This document shows, one piece after another, positions 1 to 9,239 of a stretch of 64,000 bases of DNA. A model generated the notes under the pieces. That model ran no database searches and was not told the origin of the DNA. It saw only the letters and a list, made by a program, of their open reading frames with translations. Made by a program: the position numbers and the translations under genes. The stretch comes from Paludisphaera borealis (lineage in GTDB: Bacteria; Planctomycetota; Planctomycetia; Isosphaerales; Isosphaeraceae). Where the stretch lies: assembly GCF_001956985.1 (NCBI RefSeq), contig NZ_CP019082.1, positions 3,286,001-3,350,000 of the forward strand. The letters are read 5' to 3'. Numbering within the stretch: position 1 is the first letter of the stretch; every line of letters starts with the position of its first letter.

Positions 1-63
1 ACCGCCTGATCCACGCGTCCCACCCCCGGCCGAATTCTCGAATTCTTTCGTAGGATGAACTTC

Positions 64-1161
<1,098 letters not shown>

Positions 1162-1204
1162 CCCCGATCGACCGCACGCACGCGACGACGCCCGAGGTTC
1201 TTTC

Positions 1205-1675
1205 ATGAGTACGCGGTATCGAATCCTCAGCCTTGCGATTCTGCTCTTTCCCCTCGCGGGATGCGGCTCGACCAGCGCGTTGCCGACCGCCGACGCGTCG
1301 GATGAGGCGGCGCTCCAGCAGGTCGGCGAGATGCTCCGGGACTACCAGTTGTCGAACGGCGCGCCGCCCCACACGCTCAAGCAGTTGCAAGCGAACGCCG
1401 GGGCGTCGCCCGGCGGCGTCGAGCAGCTCAGGTCGAGCGGGGTCGTCGTGATCTGGGGCGCGACGTTGCCCGACACCAAGGAAGAACCCGGCGGCAGCCC
1501 CGACGAAGACGTGCTCGCCTACGGCAAGGACGCGCCCGAGAAGGGGGGGGCCGTCCTCCTGCTCAACCGGACCGTCCGGACCATGACCGCCGACGAGTTC
1601 AAGGCGGCCCCCAAGGCCAAGTCGAGCGCCCCGCCGGCCAAGTCCCCCTCGAAAGCCCGGAGCAACGCTCGATGA
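1205..1675 (+). CDS. Small putative lipoprotein of unknown function
   Basis: A 156-aa protein with a lipoprotein signal: hydrophobic stretch then lipobox LAGC near residues 18-21, so it should be lipidated at the cysteine. The mature part is low complexity at the C-terminus (Ala/Lys/Ser/Pro rich) and contains a short region, LRDYQLSNGAPPHTLKQL, resembling peptides often found next to DUF1559 genes. The stop overlaps the start of the next gene (ATGA, 1672-1675), suggesting translational coupling. No enzymatic motif is visible. Confidence 0.8.
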   Translation: MSTRYRILSLAILLFPLAGCGSTSALPTADASDEAALQQVGEMLRDYQLSNGAPPHTLKQLQANAGASPGGVEQLRSSGVVVIWGATLPDTKEEPGGSPDEDVLAYGKDAPEKGGAVLLLNRTVRTMTADEFKAAPKAKSSAPPAKSPSKARSNAR

Positions 1676-2463
1676 ACAAACGTGGATGGACGCTCGCCCT
1701 CTGCTTGCTCGCTCACGCCGCCGCGCCGGCCTTCGCCGCCGAGCCGACCCGGATTCGAGTGCTCAGCTACAACATCCACCACGGCGAGGGGATGGACGGC
1801 AAACTCGACCTGGAGCGGATCGCCAAGGTGATCTTATCGGTCGATCCGCATGTCGTCGCGCTTCAGGAGGTCGATCGCGGCGTCAAGCGGACCGAAGGGG
1901 TGGACGAGCCCGGCGAGCTGGGCCGACTGACGAAGATGACGCCGATCTTCGAGCGGAACATCGTTTTCCAGGGGGGCGATTACGGCAACGCCGTGCTGAC
2001 CCGCCTGCCCGTGACCGGCCACCGCAACATCCCGGTCCCGTCACATTACGTCGGCGAACAGCGCGGCGTGCTCACGGTCGACCTGACCGCTCCCGACGCC
2101 CGCAAGACGCCGTTCCGGTTCATGGCGACGCACATCGACTACCGCACGTCGGACGCCGAACGCCTCGATTCGGTCAAGCGGATCGAGGAAGTCGCGCGCG
2201 AGCAGCCGAACCTCCCCACGCTGCTCGTCGGCGACCTCAACTCGATGCCAGACAGCCGCGTGATGAAGGCGTTCGGCGAGAATTGGACCCGCACCGATTC
2301 GACCTCGCTGCCGACCTACCCCGCCGACAAGCCGAACAGCCAGATCGACTACGTCCTGGTCCGCCCCGCCCCCCGCTGGAAGGTCGTCGAAACCCGCGTC
2401 CTCGACGAGCCCGTCGCCTCCGACCACCGCCCGCTGCTGGTCGTCCTCGAACTCGTCGACTGA
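1672..2463 (+). CDS. Secreted endonuclease/exonuclease/phosphatase (EEP) family protein
   Basis: A 263-aa protein with a cleavable signal peptide (about residues 1-22, ending AFAAE) followed by a DNase I-like EEP fold. Visible signatures are LSYNIHHGEG (first metal/His strand), LQEVDRG (catalytic Glu), VGDLNSMP (Asp/Asn) and ASDHRPL (catalytic Asp-His near the C-terminus). Substrate may be a phosphodiester, phospholipid headgroup or nucleic acid; sequence alone cannot decide. The start overlaps the upstream lipoprotein stop. All core catalytic residues seem intact. Confidence 0.9.
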   Translation: MNKRGWTLALCLLAHAAAPAFAAEPTRIRVLSYNIHHGEGMDGKLDLERIAKVILSVDPHVVALQEVDRGVKRTEGVDEPGELGRLTKMTPIFERNIVFQGGDYGNAVLTRLPVTGHRNIPVPSHYVGEQRGVLTVDLTAPDARKTPFRFMATHIDYRTSDAERLDSVKRIEEVAREQPNLPTLLVGDLNSMPDSRVMKAFGENWTRTDSTSLPTYPADKPNSQIDYVLVRPAPRWKVVETRVLDEPVASDHRPLLVVLELVD

Positions 2464-2517
2464 TAGGATGGGATGAACGGGCGGAGCGATCTGGTCTTTC
2501 GCGGAGGATGGTGCAGC

Positions 2518-3099
2518 GTGACGAACGACGACGCCGAATCGAACGCCTCGTGGTCCCGCGTGGACGGCGGAACGCATGACCGGACGATCGAGGAGAACTG
2601 GCTGTTCCGGCTTCGCAAGGAGCGGTTCCGGTCGCGCGCGTCGGGCCTGACGCATGATTTCTTCGTTATGCATCTAGCCGACGCGGTTCACGCGATCGCG
2701 CTGACGCCCGAGAACGAAATCCTCTGCGTGCGGCAGTTCCGGGCCGGTTCGGGGCGCGACAGTCTCGAAGTCCCCGGCGGGCTGATCGATCCCGGAGAAG
2801 ACCCGTGCGAGGCCGGCGCCCGCGAGCTGCTGGAGGAGACCGGTTACGCCGGCGACCCTCCCGAGCTGATCGGCTCGCTCTGGTCGAACCCCTCGATCGT
2901 CACGTCGCGGACGAGCACGATCGTCGTCCGCAACGTCCGCAAGATCGCCGAGCCGAAGCTCGACCACACCGAGGAGCTGACCGTCGAGCGCGTGCCCGCC
3001 GCCGACCTCCTCGGCTTGATTGAAATGGGACGCATCGACCACGCCCTGGTCGTCGCGGGCCTGCTCTGGTGGCTGTCGAAAGAGCCGCCGGCTCGCTGA
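2518..3099 (+). CDS. Nudix hydrolase (ADP-ribose pyrophosphatase-like)
   Basis: The Nudix box is visible as GGLIDPGEDPCEAGARELLE followed by ETGY, fitting GX5EX7REUXEEXGU, so it should hydrolyse a nucleoside diphosphate linked to another moiety with Mg2+. The surrounding sheet (LCVRQFRAG before; SNPSIVTSRTSTIVV after) resembles ADP-sugar pyrophosphatases. An ATG at 2473 is in frame, but gcggagg at 2501-2507 sits about 10 nt before a GTG at 2518, which I take as the start (193 aa). It converges with the protease gene, whose end lies 10 bp away. Confidence 0.88.
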   Translation: MTNDDAESNASWSRVDGGTHDRTIEENWLFRLRKERFRSRASGLTHDFFVMHLADAVHAIALTPENEILCVRQFRAGSGRDSLEVPGGLIDPGEDPCEAGARELLEETGYAGDPPELIGSLWSNPSIVTSRTSTIVVRNVRKIAEPKLDHTEELTVERVPAADLLGLIEMGRIDHALVVAGLLWWLSKEPPAR

Positions 3100-3109
3100 C
3101 GGCCGAGGG

Positions 3110-4354
3110 TCACGACTTGCCGAGCTGCACCACGACGTCCATCGGCTTGCCGTCGCGGACCACGGTGATCCGGGCGGACTGGCCGGGCTGGTGCTTCTCG
3201 ACCTCGGTCATCAGCTCGTCGAGCGTCTTCACCCGCTTGTGGTCGACGGCGACGATCAGGTCGGCCGAGTCGGGATCGAGCGACCGCCGCACGAAGCCGG
3301 GCCCGACGCGCTCGACCTTGACCTGGATCGGCCGGATTCCCGCCTGTTCGGCCGGCCCCCCCTCGGCGAGGGCCAGGACCAAAAGGCCCTCGTCGGTGGC
3401 GTAGAACCGCGTGACGCCCAGGTCGGCGCGGACCACGCGGCCGTGCTCAATCAGCGGCTGGAGAATGCGAGCGATGGAGTTGATCGGCACCGCGAAGCTG
3501 ACCCCCGCCGACTGGCCGACCGGGCTGATGATCGCCGTGTTCATGCCGATCACCTGGCCCTTGGTGTTCAGCAGCGGCCCCCCCGAATTGCCGGGGTTGA
3601 TCGCCGCGTCGGTCTGGATGATGCCCCGGATCATCCGCCCGTTCTTGGCCTTGAGCGACCGGTCGAGGCTGCTGACGATCCCCGTGGTAAGCGTCCGTTC
3701 CAGGCCGAAGGGGTTGCCGATCGCCATGATCTTCTGCCCGACCAGCAGCCTCGACGAGTCGCCGAAGGTGACCGGAATCAGCTTGTCGGCGGGGGCGTCG
3801 ATTTGCAGCAGGGCGACGTCGTTGGAGGCGTCGACGCCGACGACCTTGGCGGCATGGGCCGAGCCGTCGAACAGCGTGGCGCGAACCGTGTCGGCCCCCT
3901 GGACGACGTGGAAGTTGGTCAGGATGTGCCCCCGCTTGTCGGTCACGAAGCCCGATCCCGTGCCCGTCGAGGTCTCCTCGCCGAAGAACCCCTGGTTCTC
4001 GGCCTCGGTCGTGATGTTGACCACGCTCTTGTTGACCGCCGCGTACACGACGACGTTCTGCCGCTCCTCCGGGTCAAGCTCTTTGAGCGCATCCTCCGAC
4101 GGCGGAGACGCCAGGGCGACGACGGGGGCCGCGGCGTCGAACGCATCAAGCTCCGCCTCCTCGATGGGCGAGGGAGCGGGGGCGGGGGCAGGAGCGGGGG
4201 TCGGATTCGCGACGCCGATCGAGGGGATGCGGGGCGGGGGTTGGGGCCGTTCGAATCGGACGCTGAACAGCAGAGCGGTGAGGAGCAGGGTGAGCCCGAC
4301 GGCCGCCACATGGCTGATGATCGTTCCGCGGAAGGACGGCTGGTCGTACTCCAT
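3110..4354 (-). CDS. Membrane-anchored trypsin-like serine protease with PDZ domain (HtrA/DegP type)
   Basis: A 414-aa protein with an N-terminal transmembrane anchor (about residues 14-32), a Pro/Ala-rich linker (PTPAPAPAPAPS), then an S1C protease domain with the triad His149 (LTNFHVV), Asp179 (ASNDVALLQ) and Ser257 (NPGNSGGPL). A C-terminal PDZ domain starts near residue 310. HtrA proteases degrade or refold misfolded envelope proteins. The open frame continues far upstream antisense to the cytochrome gene, but gaggggaaag precedes the ATG at 4354 and the TM anchor begins right there, so the longer frame is not real. Divergent from the PVC cytochrome gene. Confidence 0.93.
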   Translation of the reverse strand: MEYDQPSFRGTIISHVAAVGLTLLLTALLFSVRFERPQPPPRIPSIGVANPTPAPAPAPAPSPIEEAELDAFDAAAPVVALASPPSEDALKELDPEERQNVVVYAAVNKSVVNITTEAENQGFFGEETSTGTGSGFVTDKRGHILTNFHVVQGADTVRATLFDGSAHAAKVVGVDASNDVALLQIDAPADKLIPVTFGDSSRLLVGQKIMAIGNPFGLERTLTTGIVSSLDRSLKAKNGRMIRGIIQTDAAINPGNSGGPLLNTKGQVIGMNTAIISPVGQSAGVSFAVPINSIARILQPLIEHGRVVRADLGVTRFYATDEGLLVLALAEGGPAEQAGIRPIQVKVERVGPGFVRRSLDPDSADLIVAVDHKRVKTLDELMTEVEKHQPGQSARITVVRDGKPMDVVVQLGKS

Positions 4355-4621
4355 GGCTTTCCCCTCGCCTGCTCGGGTTCTCGGTCCGGTCTCCGCCGAC
4401 GCCTGCGTCTGTTTACGCGCGGGACGTACCAGTATTGTAGGGAACCGAGGCGGTTGGACCAACTCTTCCCGGGAAACCGACGGCGGCGGCCGGCGACAGC
4501 GTCTGGACGGTCGTCGGCCGGTCGGCCAGAATGAGGAATCGCTGAACCGCAAAAGCCGACGCATCGGCGGTTTCCGACCGCAGCCGGACCGAACGTCGAG
4601 CCATCCCAGGAGCCGCCGCCG
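4355..4621. other. Intergenic region between divergent protease and cytochrome genes
   Basis: A 267-bp spacer between divergently transcribed genes, so it must hold both promoters or leaders. It is less GC-rich around 4425-4445 (accagtattgtaggg), where a -10-like TATTGT occurs without a convincing -35. I see no conserved RNA structure. Confidence 0.4.
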
Positions 4622-7600
4622 ATGACCTCCCTCTCTCCCTCGCCGCGCCATGGAGTCGCCGTCCTCCTCGCTCTGGCGTGGCTCGCCGCGTTCGCCCCCG
4701 AGGCCCGGGCGCAGGTGAGCGCCGCCGAGTCGGAACGCAAGCTCAAGCCGGCCGAAGGGCTGGAGGCGACGCTCTGGGCGGCCGAGCCGATGGTGGTCAA
4801 CCCGACGAATATGGACGTCGATTCCCGAGGCCGCGTCTGGGTCGCCGAGGGGCTCAACTACCGGCTGACGCGAGGCGGCAACAAGCGGTTCCCCCGGGTC
4901 GAGAACGACGACAAGATCAAGATCCTCGAAGACACCGACGGCGACGGCAAGGCCGACAAGATGACCGTCTTCGCCGACAAGATCTTCCCGGTGCCGATGG
5001 GCATCGCCGTCGAGGAATTCTACGACAAGGCCGGCAAGTACAAGGGCTGCCGGGTCTTCGTCGGCAACAGCCCCGACCTGCTGGTCCTGGAAGACACCGA
5101 CGGCGACGACAAGGCCGACAAGCGTTATCCGCTGCTCACCGGCTTCGGCGGCGTCGATTCCGACCACGGCGTCCACGGCATGACCCTCGGCCCCGACGGC
5201 AAGCTCTACTTCACCCACGGCGACGGCTGCTGCTCGGTCCAGAGCGACCGCTCGGAGCGCAAGGAGAACTTCGACGTCGTCGACAAGAGCGGCCGGCGCG
5301 TGAAGTCGGACCAGCTCGCCAACACCCTCCGCGTCAACCGCGACGGCACCGAGTTCGAGGTGGTCTGCGACCGCCAGCGGAACAACTACGAGACCTCGGT
5401 GAACGCCTTCGGCGACGTGTTCACCAGCGACAACGACGACGACGGCAACCGCGGCTGCCGCGTCATCTGGGCGATGGACGGCGGCCATTACGGCTACCAG
5501 ACGCCGGGCAGCCCGCGACACTGGGGCGAGGACGTCCCCGGCAACGTCCCCAAGATCGTCGGCACCGGCAACGGCAGCCCGACCGGGATCATGGTCTACG
5601 AAGGCCGGCTTCTGCCCGACGCCTATTTCGGCGGCCTGCTCGAAGTCGACGCCGGCAGTCGCCAGGTCAACTTCTTCCCAATCACCCGCAAGGGGGCCTC
5701 GTTCCGCACCGACTACAAGGTGTTCCTGACCAGCGACGACCCCTGGTTCCGCCCCGTCGACGCCACCACCGCGCCCGACGGCTCGGTCTTCGTGGCCGAC
5801 TGGTACGACGCCGGCGTCGGCGGCCACGCGTTCAGCGACCAGACCACCGGCCGGATCTACCGGGTCGTCCCGAAGGGGGCCAAGCCGAACGCCGCCAAGG
5901 CCGATTTCGGCACGATCGCCGGGCTGATCGAGGCCCTCAAGTCGCCCAACACCGCCACCCACGACGCCGCCCGCCGAGGCCTGATCGCGTGGGGAACGGA
6001 GGCGTCGCAAGCCTTGCTCAGCTTGATCCACCTGGGTACGCCCGAGGAAGCGGCCCGCGCGATCTGGACGGCGTCGGCCATGCCCAACTCGCCGGTCGTC
6101 GGCACGATCGCGACCGAGGTCGTCAAGCACCCCGACGCTTTCCACGACGGCGACCCTCGGCTCCGCGTGTTGGCCGTCCGCATCCTCGGCCGCGACTGCC
6201 GCGAGAACGGGACCGTCGAGTACAAGAACCCCGAGGCCAAGAAGCCCGCCCCGGCTCTTGCCAATCTCGACCTGCTGCTCACTCTGGTCGACGACCCCGA
6301 TCCGGCGGTCCGCCGCGAGCTGATCCTCGCCTTCCGCAACTTGCCGACGCCCAAGGTCGCCGACGCCCTCCGGAAGCTCGTCGCCTCGTGGGACGGCCAG
6401 GACCGCTGGTATCTTGAGGCCCTCGGCCTGGCGCTCGACGGCCGCGAGGCCGAGTACATCACCAGCCTGATGGACCCGGGGCTGTTCGGCGAATCGGGCG
6501 ACTTCTCGAAGGACGGCCGCAACGACCATGTCGCCCTGCCACCGTACTTCCCCGTCGATCGCAACGAGGCGTTCATCGCCGTCGGCGCCCCCGACCAGCC
6601 GACGACCGGCCTGAGCAAGTTCCTCGGCCTGTTGTGGCGGCTGCATCGCCCCGAGGCGCTGCCGGTGCTCGAACAGATCCTTCCGAACCTGAAGGCCCCG
6701 GGACTCCAGCAGGCCGGCGACGACATCTTGCGGCAGTTGGCCAGTCCCGCCGCCGCCGACGTCGTGGCGCATGTCGCCGACCGAACCGAAGATCCGGTCC
6801 GCCGCCGCGGCCTGCTCGCCATGCTCGCCGAAGGGCTCGCCGGCCCCTGGAAAGAGGCCAAGGATCGTCCGCCGGTGACCCGGGTGATCGCCAAGGCTCT
6901 CGATACCCCGGACCTGCGCTCCCAGGGCGTGGCGCTCGCCGCCGCGACCGGCGACGCCCGTTACCAGGCCGGCATCGAAGCGATCGCCCTCGCCGAGAAT
7001 CAGCCGGTGGAACTCGTGGTGGCCGCCGTCGAGGCCCTCGGCGTGTTCCGGTCGACCCCCAACCCCGTGCTCGGCCAGGTGATTGCCGACGTTCGCAACA
7101 AGCCCAGCTCGACCCCTCGGGCCGAGGCCGCCGTCCGGACGCTCCCCAAACTTTACGACGCCCGCGACCAGCTCCTGACGATGGTGACCGACCGCGCCTA
7201 TCCGCTCGGACTGCGTCGCGAGGCGTTGCGGACCGTCGCCCGGCTCAAGGACGGCGGGCTGAAGCTGCTCGACCTGGTCCGCGAGAAGAAGCTCCCCGAC
7301 GACCTCAAGACCGAGGCCACGACGGTTCTCCACAGCCAGACCGACCGCCGGGTCCGCGACCTGGCCGACGAACTGCTGCCGCAGCCCCTGTCGGCCAGTG
7401 GACGACCGCTGCCGTCGTTGTTCGAGCTGATCCGCCGCGACGGCGACGCCGGCCGAGGCGAGACGGTCTTCTTCCGCGCGGCGTCGAACGCCTGCGGCGC
7501 ATGCCATCGCGTCCAGGGACGCGGGCAGTGGATCGGCCCCGACCTCTCGACGATCGGCACCAAGTACGGCAAGGAGGAACTGCTCAAGTCGATCCTCAAC

Positions 7601-8356
7601 CCGAGCGCGGCCATCGGCTACAACTTCCGGTCGATGGTCGTCGGCCTGGCCGACGGCCGGGTGGTGACCGGGCTGCCGGTCGATGAGACCCCCGAGCGGC
7701 TGGTCCTCAAGACGGCCGAGGGCGAGCGGGTGACGATCCGCCCCGGCGACATTGAAGACCGCCGCGCCAGCGACGTCTCACTCATGCCCGAGAACCTCGC
7801 CCAGACGATGACCGACGGCGATCTGGTCGACCTGGTCGTCTACCTCGGCACGCTGAAACAGCCGGTCAGCATCATCGGCCAGTACCAGGTGGTCGGCCCG
7901 ATCGTCGAGCCGACCGCCGCCCACGCGATCGACCCCACGTCCCGCGTCGACCTCGACGCCGAGGTGTCCGACGGCGAGGGCCGCAAGCTCTCCTGGCGGC
8001 GGATCAACGCCAACGCCGAGGGGATCGTCGACCTCAGCCCGCTCCTGACGCCGGGCTCGCGGCAGGTCGCCTACGGGGTCGTGCCGATCGTTTCCTCGGC
8101 CGCCCAGAAGGCCCGGCTGGTCCTCGACACCCCGGCCGACGTGGCGGTCTGGCACAATGGCAAGCCGACGACGCTGACGCGGCCTCAGGGGGGCGGCCCG
8201 TTCTCCGCCGAGATCGAACTTCCCGAAGGGCCGAGCGCCCTTGTGATCCGGGTGACGGCCGGCAAGACCGGTTCGGCCGCCCCGCTCGTGACCACGATCG
8301 TCGCGCCGCGAACGGTCGACTTCAGCGCAGGGGCGTCCGGCCTCTCGGCGCGCTAA
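4622..8356 (+). CDS. PVC-type heme-binding CxxCH protein (membrane-bound dehydrogenase with HEAT-like repeats)
   Basis: A 1244-aa exported protein. A signal peptide (about 1-31, ending EARAQ) is followed by a sugar/sorbosone dehydrogenase-like beta-propeller domain (VNPTNMDVDSRGRVWVAEG, VHGMTLGPDGKLYFTHGDG), a helical HEAT-like middle, and a single c-type cytochrome site ACGACH (Cys958, Cys961, His962). A cytochrome-like segment with the sixth-ligand candidate MPENLAQTM follows, and the end is a beta-rich domain. This architecture is characteristic of Planctomycetes-Verrucomicrobia-Chlamydiae bacteria and is predicted to oxidise sugars or polyols in the periplasm. caggag precedes the ATG. Confidence 0.94.
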   Translation: MTSLSPSPRHGVAVLLALAWLAAFAPEARAQVSAAESERKLKPAEGLEATLWAAEPMVVNPTNMDVDSRGRVWVAEGLNYRLTRGGNKRFPRVENDDKIKILEDTDGDGKADKMTVFADKIFPVPMGIAVEEFYDKAGKYKGCRVFVGNSPDLLVLEDTDGDDKADKRYPLLTGFGGVDSDHGVHGMTLGPDGKLYFTHGDGCCSVQSDRSERKENFDVVDKSGRRVKSDQLANTLRVNRDGTEFEVVCDRQRNNYETSVNAFGDVFTSDNDDDGNRGCRVIWAMDGGHYGYQTPGSPRHWGEDVPGNVPKIVGTGNGSPTGIMVYEGRLLPDAYFGGLLEVDAGSRQVNFFPITRKGASFRTDYKVFLTSDDPWFRPVDATTAPDGSVFVADWYDAGVGGHAFSDQTTGRIYRVVPKGAKPNAAKADFGTIAGLIEALKSPNTATHDAARRGLIAWGTEASQALLSLIHLGTPEEAARAIWTASAMPNSPVVGTIATEVVKHPDAFHDGDPRLRVLAVRILGRDCRENGTVEYKNPEAKKPAPALANLDLLLTLVDDPDPAVRRELILAFRNLPTPKVADALRKLVASWDGQDRWYLEALGLALDGREAEYITSLMDPGLFGESGDFSKDGRNDHVALPPYFPVDRNEAFIAVGAPDQPTTGLSKFLGLLWRLHRPEALPVLEQILPNLKAPGLQQAGDDILRQLASPAAADVVAHVADRTEDPVRRRGLLAMLAEGLAGPWKEAKDRPPVTRVIAKALDTPDLRSQGVALAAATGDARYQAGIEAIALAENQPVELVVAAVEALGVFRSTPNPVLGQVIADVRNKPSSTPRAEAAVRTLPKLYDARDQLLTMVTDRAYPLGLRREALRTVARLKDGGLKLLDLVREKKLPDDLKTEATTVLHSQTDRRVRDLADELLPQPLSASGRPLPSLFELIRRDGDAGRGETVFFRAASNACGACHRVQGRGQWIGPDLSTIGTKYGKEELLKSILNPSAAIGYNFRSMVVGLADGRVVTGLPVDETPERLVLKTAEGERVTIRPGDIEDRRASDVSLMPENLAQTMTDGDLVDLVVYLGTLKQPVSIIGQYQVVGPIVEPTAAHAIDPTSRVDLDAEVSDGEGRKLSWRRINANAEGIVDLSPLLTPGSRQVAYGVVPIVSSAAQKARLVLDTPADVAVWHNGKPTTLTRPQGGGPFSAEIELPEGPSALVIRVTAGKTGSAAPLVTTIVAPRTVDFSAGASGLSAR

Positions 8357-8372
8357 TGAGAACCGCAAACTC

Positions 8373-9224
8373 GTGACAAGCTCCGTCGAACCCAGGCCGA
8401 CGCCGAAGATCGCCGTCGCCATCCCGTGTTACAACGAGGCCGCTGCCGTCGGGGCGGTCGTTGACCAGTTCCGCGCGGCCCTTCCAGATGCCGAGATCGT
8501 GGTCTTCGACAATAACTCGAACGACGGCACCGGCGCGATCGCCAGCGCCCGAGGCGTCCGGGTGGTCGTGGTGCCGAAGCAGGGCAAGGGCCACGCCGTC
8601 CGCGCCGCGTTCGCGGCGCTGCGCGGGTACGACGTCGTCATGATGGTCGACGGCGACGGCACCTATCCGGCCGAGGCGGCTCCGCTGCTGGCGGCCCCGA
8701 TCCTGGAAGGGGTGGCGGCGACGACCGTCGGCGCCCGCCAGCCCGTGCCGGGAGCCGGGGCCATGGCGCCGGTCCGAGCGTTGGGCAACGTCCTGATCCG
8801 CACGGCCTTCCGCGTCTTCATCGGTCCCGGCGCCGGCGACCTGCTGTCGGGCTACCGGGCGTTCAGCCGGGAGTTCGTCGAGTCGGTCGACCTGCGCTCC
8901 GAGGGCTTCGAGATCGAGACCGAGCTGACCGTCGCGACGGTCGCCCGGGGGTTCGCGGCGATCGAGGTCTCGGTGCCGTATCGCCCTCGGATCGCCGGAA
9001 CCGAGAGCAAGTTGCGGGCGTTTCGCGACGGCCGGCGGATTCTGACGAAGATCGTCGCCGAGGGGATTCGGCTCAAGCCCTGGCGCGCGGTCGCCGCGTA
9101 CGGCGTCCTCGCGGCGGTCGTCTGCGGGTCGCTCGTCGCCAGTCCGTCGACCCGCGCGATCGGTCTCGGCCTCGTCGCGACGGGCCTCGTCGGGCTCGCC
9201 GTCGCCAAGGCCCGGGTCGGCTGA
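8373..9224 (+). CDS. Glycosyltransferase family 2 (dolichyl-phosphate mannosyltransferase-like)
   Basis: A 283-aa GT-A fold enzyme: N-terminal AVAIPCYNEAAAVG, donor-binding FDNNSNDGTG, and the catalytic DxD-like MMVDGDGTYP. The motif LLSGYRAFSREFVES is typical of GT2 enzymes that glycosylate polyprenyl phosphates or envelope glycans. Two hydrophobic helices at the C-terminus (about residues 234-278) suggest membrane association. The start is a GTG at 8373, only 16 nt after the upstream stop, so it may be co-transcribed with the cytochrome gene. Acceptor unknown. Confidence 0.9.
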   Translation: MTSSVEPRPTPKIAVAIPCYNEAAAVGAVVDQFRAALPDAEIVVFDNNSNDGTGAIASARGVRVVVVPKQGKGHAVRAAFAALRGYDVVMMVDGDGTYPAEAAPLLAAPILEGVAATTVGARQPVPGAGAMAPVRALGNVLIRTAFRVFIGPGAGDLLSGYRAFSREFVESVDLRSEGFEIETELTVATVARGFAAIEVSVPYRPRIAGTESKLRAFRDGRRILTKIVAEGIRLKPWRAVAAYGVLAAVVCGSLVASPSTRAIGLGLVATGLVGLAVAKARVG

Positions 9225-9239
9225 AGGCGGTTCTATCTT

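Noticed and set aside
4355-7507. Very long minus-strand frame continuing upstream of the HtrA-like protease (total 1465 codons)
   Set aside because: It is antisense to the well-supported PVC cytochrome. The peptide is Arg/Gly/Val-rich low complexity without domains, and the protease start with RBS lies at 4354.
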